64,000 bases of DNA from positions 1,404,001 to 1,468,000 of the forward strand of contig NZ_CP092417.1 in the NCBI RefSeq assembly GCF_023716865.1, written 5' to 3'. The notes under the pieces were generated by a model. The model was not told the origin of the DNA, ran no database searches, and saw only the letters and a list, made by a program, of their open reading frames with translations. Shown here piece after piece: positions 63,022 through 64,000 of the stretch. Both the position numbers and the translations under genes were made by a program. Position 1 is the first letter of the stretch. Each line of letters starts with the position of its first letter. Origin of the DNA: Endozoicomonas sp. SCSIO W0465. GTDB lineage: Bacteria > Pseudomonadota > Gammaproteobacteria > Pseudomonadales > Endozoicomonadaceae.

Positions 63022-63177
63022 TATTAAAAAGGGGCTCTAACGGTTATTGGCTCTCGGAAATAACAGGATTTTTTATGTTTTTTTTACATGAGAAATTCTT
63101 TCCGGTGAAAATGGCTGTTAGAATGCCCTGCTTGATATTGCTACCCTCGAACTATCTATAGCTAAAGGTTAAGAGAT

Positions 63178-64000
63178 ATGGCTAAGGAAAAATTTGAACG
63201 CTCGAAGCCGCACGTAAACGTCGGCACCATCGGTCACGTTGACCACGGTAAAACCACCCTGACTGCAGCACTGACTCGCGTATGTGCTGAGACCTGGGGC
63301 GGCACCATGCGTGCATTCGACCAGATCGACAACGCTCCAGAAGAGCGTGAGCGTGGTATCACCATCTCTACTGCACACGTAGAGTACGACTCTCCAAACC
63401 GTCACTACGCGCACGTAGACTGCCCGGGACACGCTGACTACGTTAAGAACATGATCACCGGTGCTGCCCAGATGGACGGCGCTATTCTGGTATGTTCTGC
63501 TGCTGATGGCCCCATGCCACAGACTCGTGAGCACATCCTGCTGTCTCGTCAGGTAGGTGTACCGTACATCGTGGTATTCCTGAACAAAGCCGACATGGTT
63601 GACGACGAAGAGCTGCTGGAACTGGTAGAGATGGAAGTTCGTGAACTTCTGGACACCTACGACTTCCCGGGTGACGACACGCCAATCATTATCGGTTCTG
63701 CCCTGATGGCTCTGAACGGCGAAGACACCAACGAAATGGGTACTTCTGCTGTACGTAAGCTGGTTGAAACTCTGGACGAGTACATCCCAGAGCCAGAGCG
63801 TGCCATCGATCAGCCATTCCTGATGCCTATCGAAGACGTATTCTCTATCGCTGGCCGTGGTACTGTAGTAACTGGCCGTGTTGAGCGTGGTATCATCAAC
63901 GTGGGTAACGAAGTAGAAATCATTGGTATCAAAGAGACTACCAAGACTACCGTTACTGGTGTTGAAATGTTCCGTAAGCTGCTGGACGAAGGTCGTGCAG
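63178..64000 (+). CDS. tuf: Elongation factor Tu (partial, runs off right edge)
   Basis: Delivers aminoacyl-tRNA to the ribosome. The first 274 residues are present: AKEKFERSKPHVNVGTIGHV with the P-loop GHVDHGKT, RGITIS, DCPGHADYVKNMITGAAQMD and NKADMVDDEELLELVEMEVR. The G4 loop reads NKAD rather than the NKCD common in E. coli. The start at 63178 follows AAGAGAT. It lies 156 bases after fusA, in the usual str operon order. Confidence 0.98.
   Translation, partial: MAKEKFERSKPHVNVGTIGHVDHGKTTLTAALTRVCAETWGGTMRAFDQIDNAPEERERGITISTAHVEYDSPNRHYAHVDCPGHADYVKNMITGAAQMDGAILVCSAADGPMPQTREHILLSRQVGVPYIVVFLNKADMVDDEELLELVEMEVRELLDTYDFPGDDTPIIIGSALMALNGEDTNEMGTSAVRKLVETLDEYIPEPERAIDQPFLMPIEDVFSIAGRGTVVTGRVERGIINVGNEVEIIGIKETTKTTVTGVEMFRKLLDEGRA

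Overview
The window looks like the chromosome of a marine, host-associated gammaproteobacterium, most likely Endozoicomonas or a close relative. This is inferred from two things: a Pseudomonas/Oceanospirillales-type housekeeping order (birA-coaX-SPOR protein-tRNAs-secE-nusG-rplKAJL-rpoBC, then rpsL-rpsG-fusA-tuf), and a load of eukaryote-like genes and insertion sequences (IS). No 16S rRNA gene is present to confirm it.

Region by region. 1-2.9 kb: two tandem, diverged copies of an F-box plus beta-propeller-like gene on the minus strand; the first runs off the left edge. 3.5-10.1 kb: housekeeping genes (ferritin, mltA, elbB, pcnB-folK, panB-panC). 10.2-12.9 kb: an ankyrin-repeat protein and an IS4-family element. 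13.1-20.0 kb: pgi, adenosine deaminase, a 786-residue orphan protein, a SUI1/YciH protein and mutM. 20.1-22.8 kb: a second copy of the same IS4 element, split by a different IS with perfect ends and a 10-bp target duplication. 22.9-29.9 kb: a MATE exporter, trpS, a small lipoprotein, a ribokinase gene split by an IS1182-type element, and transaldolase. 30.1-38.7 kb: an IS66-type element placed exactly at the stop codon of a menI-like thioesterase gene, then a DUF523/DUF1722 protein, an acetyltransferase, an HD hydrolase, hisC, birA, coaX and a SPOR-like protein.

38.8-52.5 kb: four tRNAs (Tyr, Gly, Thr, Trp) followed by the secE-nusG, rplK-rplA, rplJ-rplL and rpoB-rpoC transcription/translation block, with recognisable promoters, an L10 leader, an rplL-rpoB attenuator and a strong terminator after rpoC. 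52.9-59.4 kb: an accessory stretch separating rpoC from the str operon. It holds two orphan membrane-segment proteins, tlyA, an exported nuclease-fold candidate, glpX, and a 12-residue-repeat gene split by an IS50/Tn5-like element. 59.7-64.0 kb: the str operon promoter, rpsL, rpsG, fusA and the start of tuf.

At least five distinct insertion elements have readable ends, and four have clear target duplications. Three host genes or elements can be rebuilt exactly by removing the IS and one copy of the duplication, which points to recent transposition. The strongest biological lead is the tandem F-box/propeller pair, which resembles secreted effectors that use host ubiquitin ligase; this remains an inference from sequence motifs.
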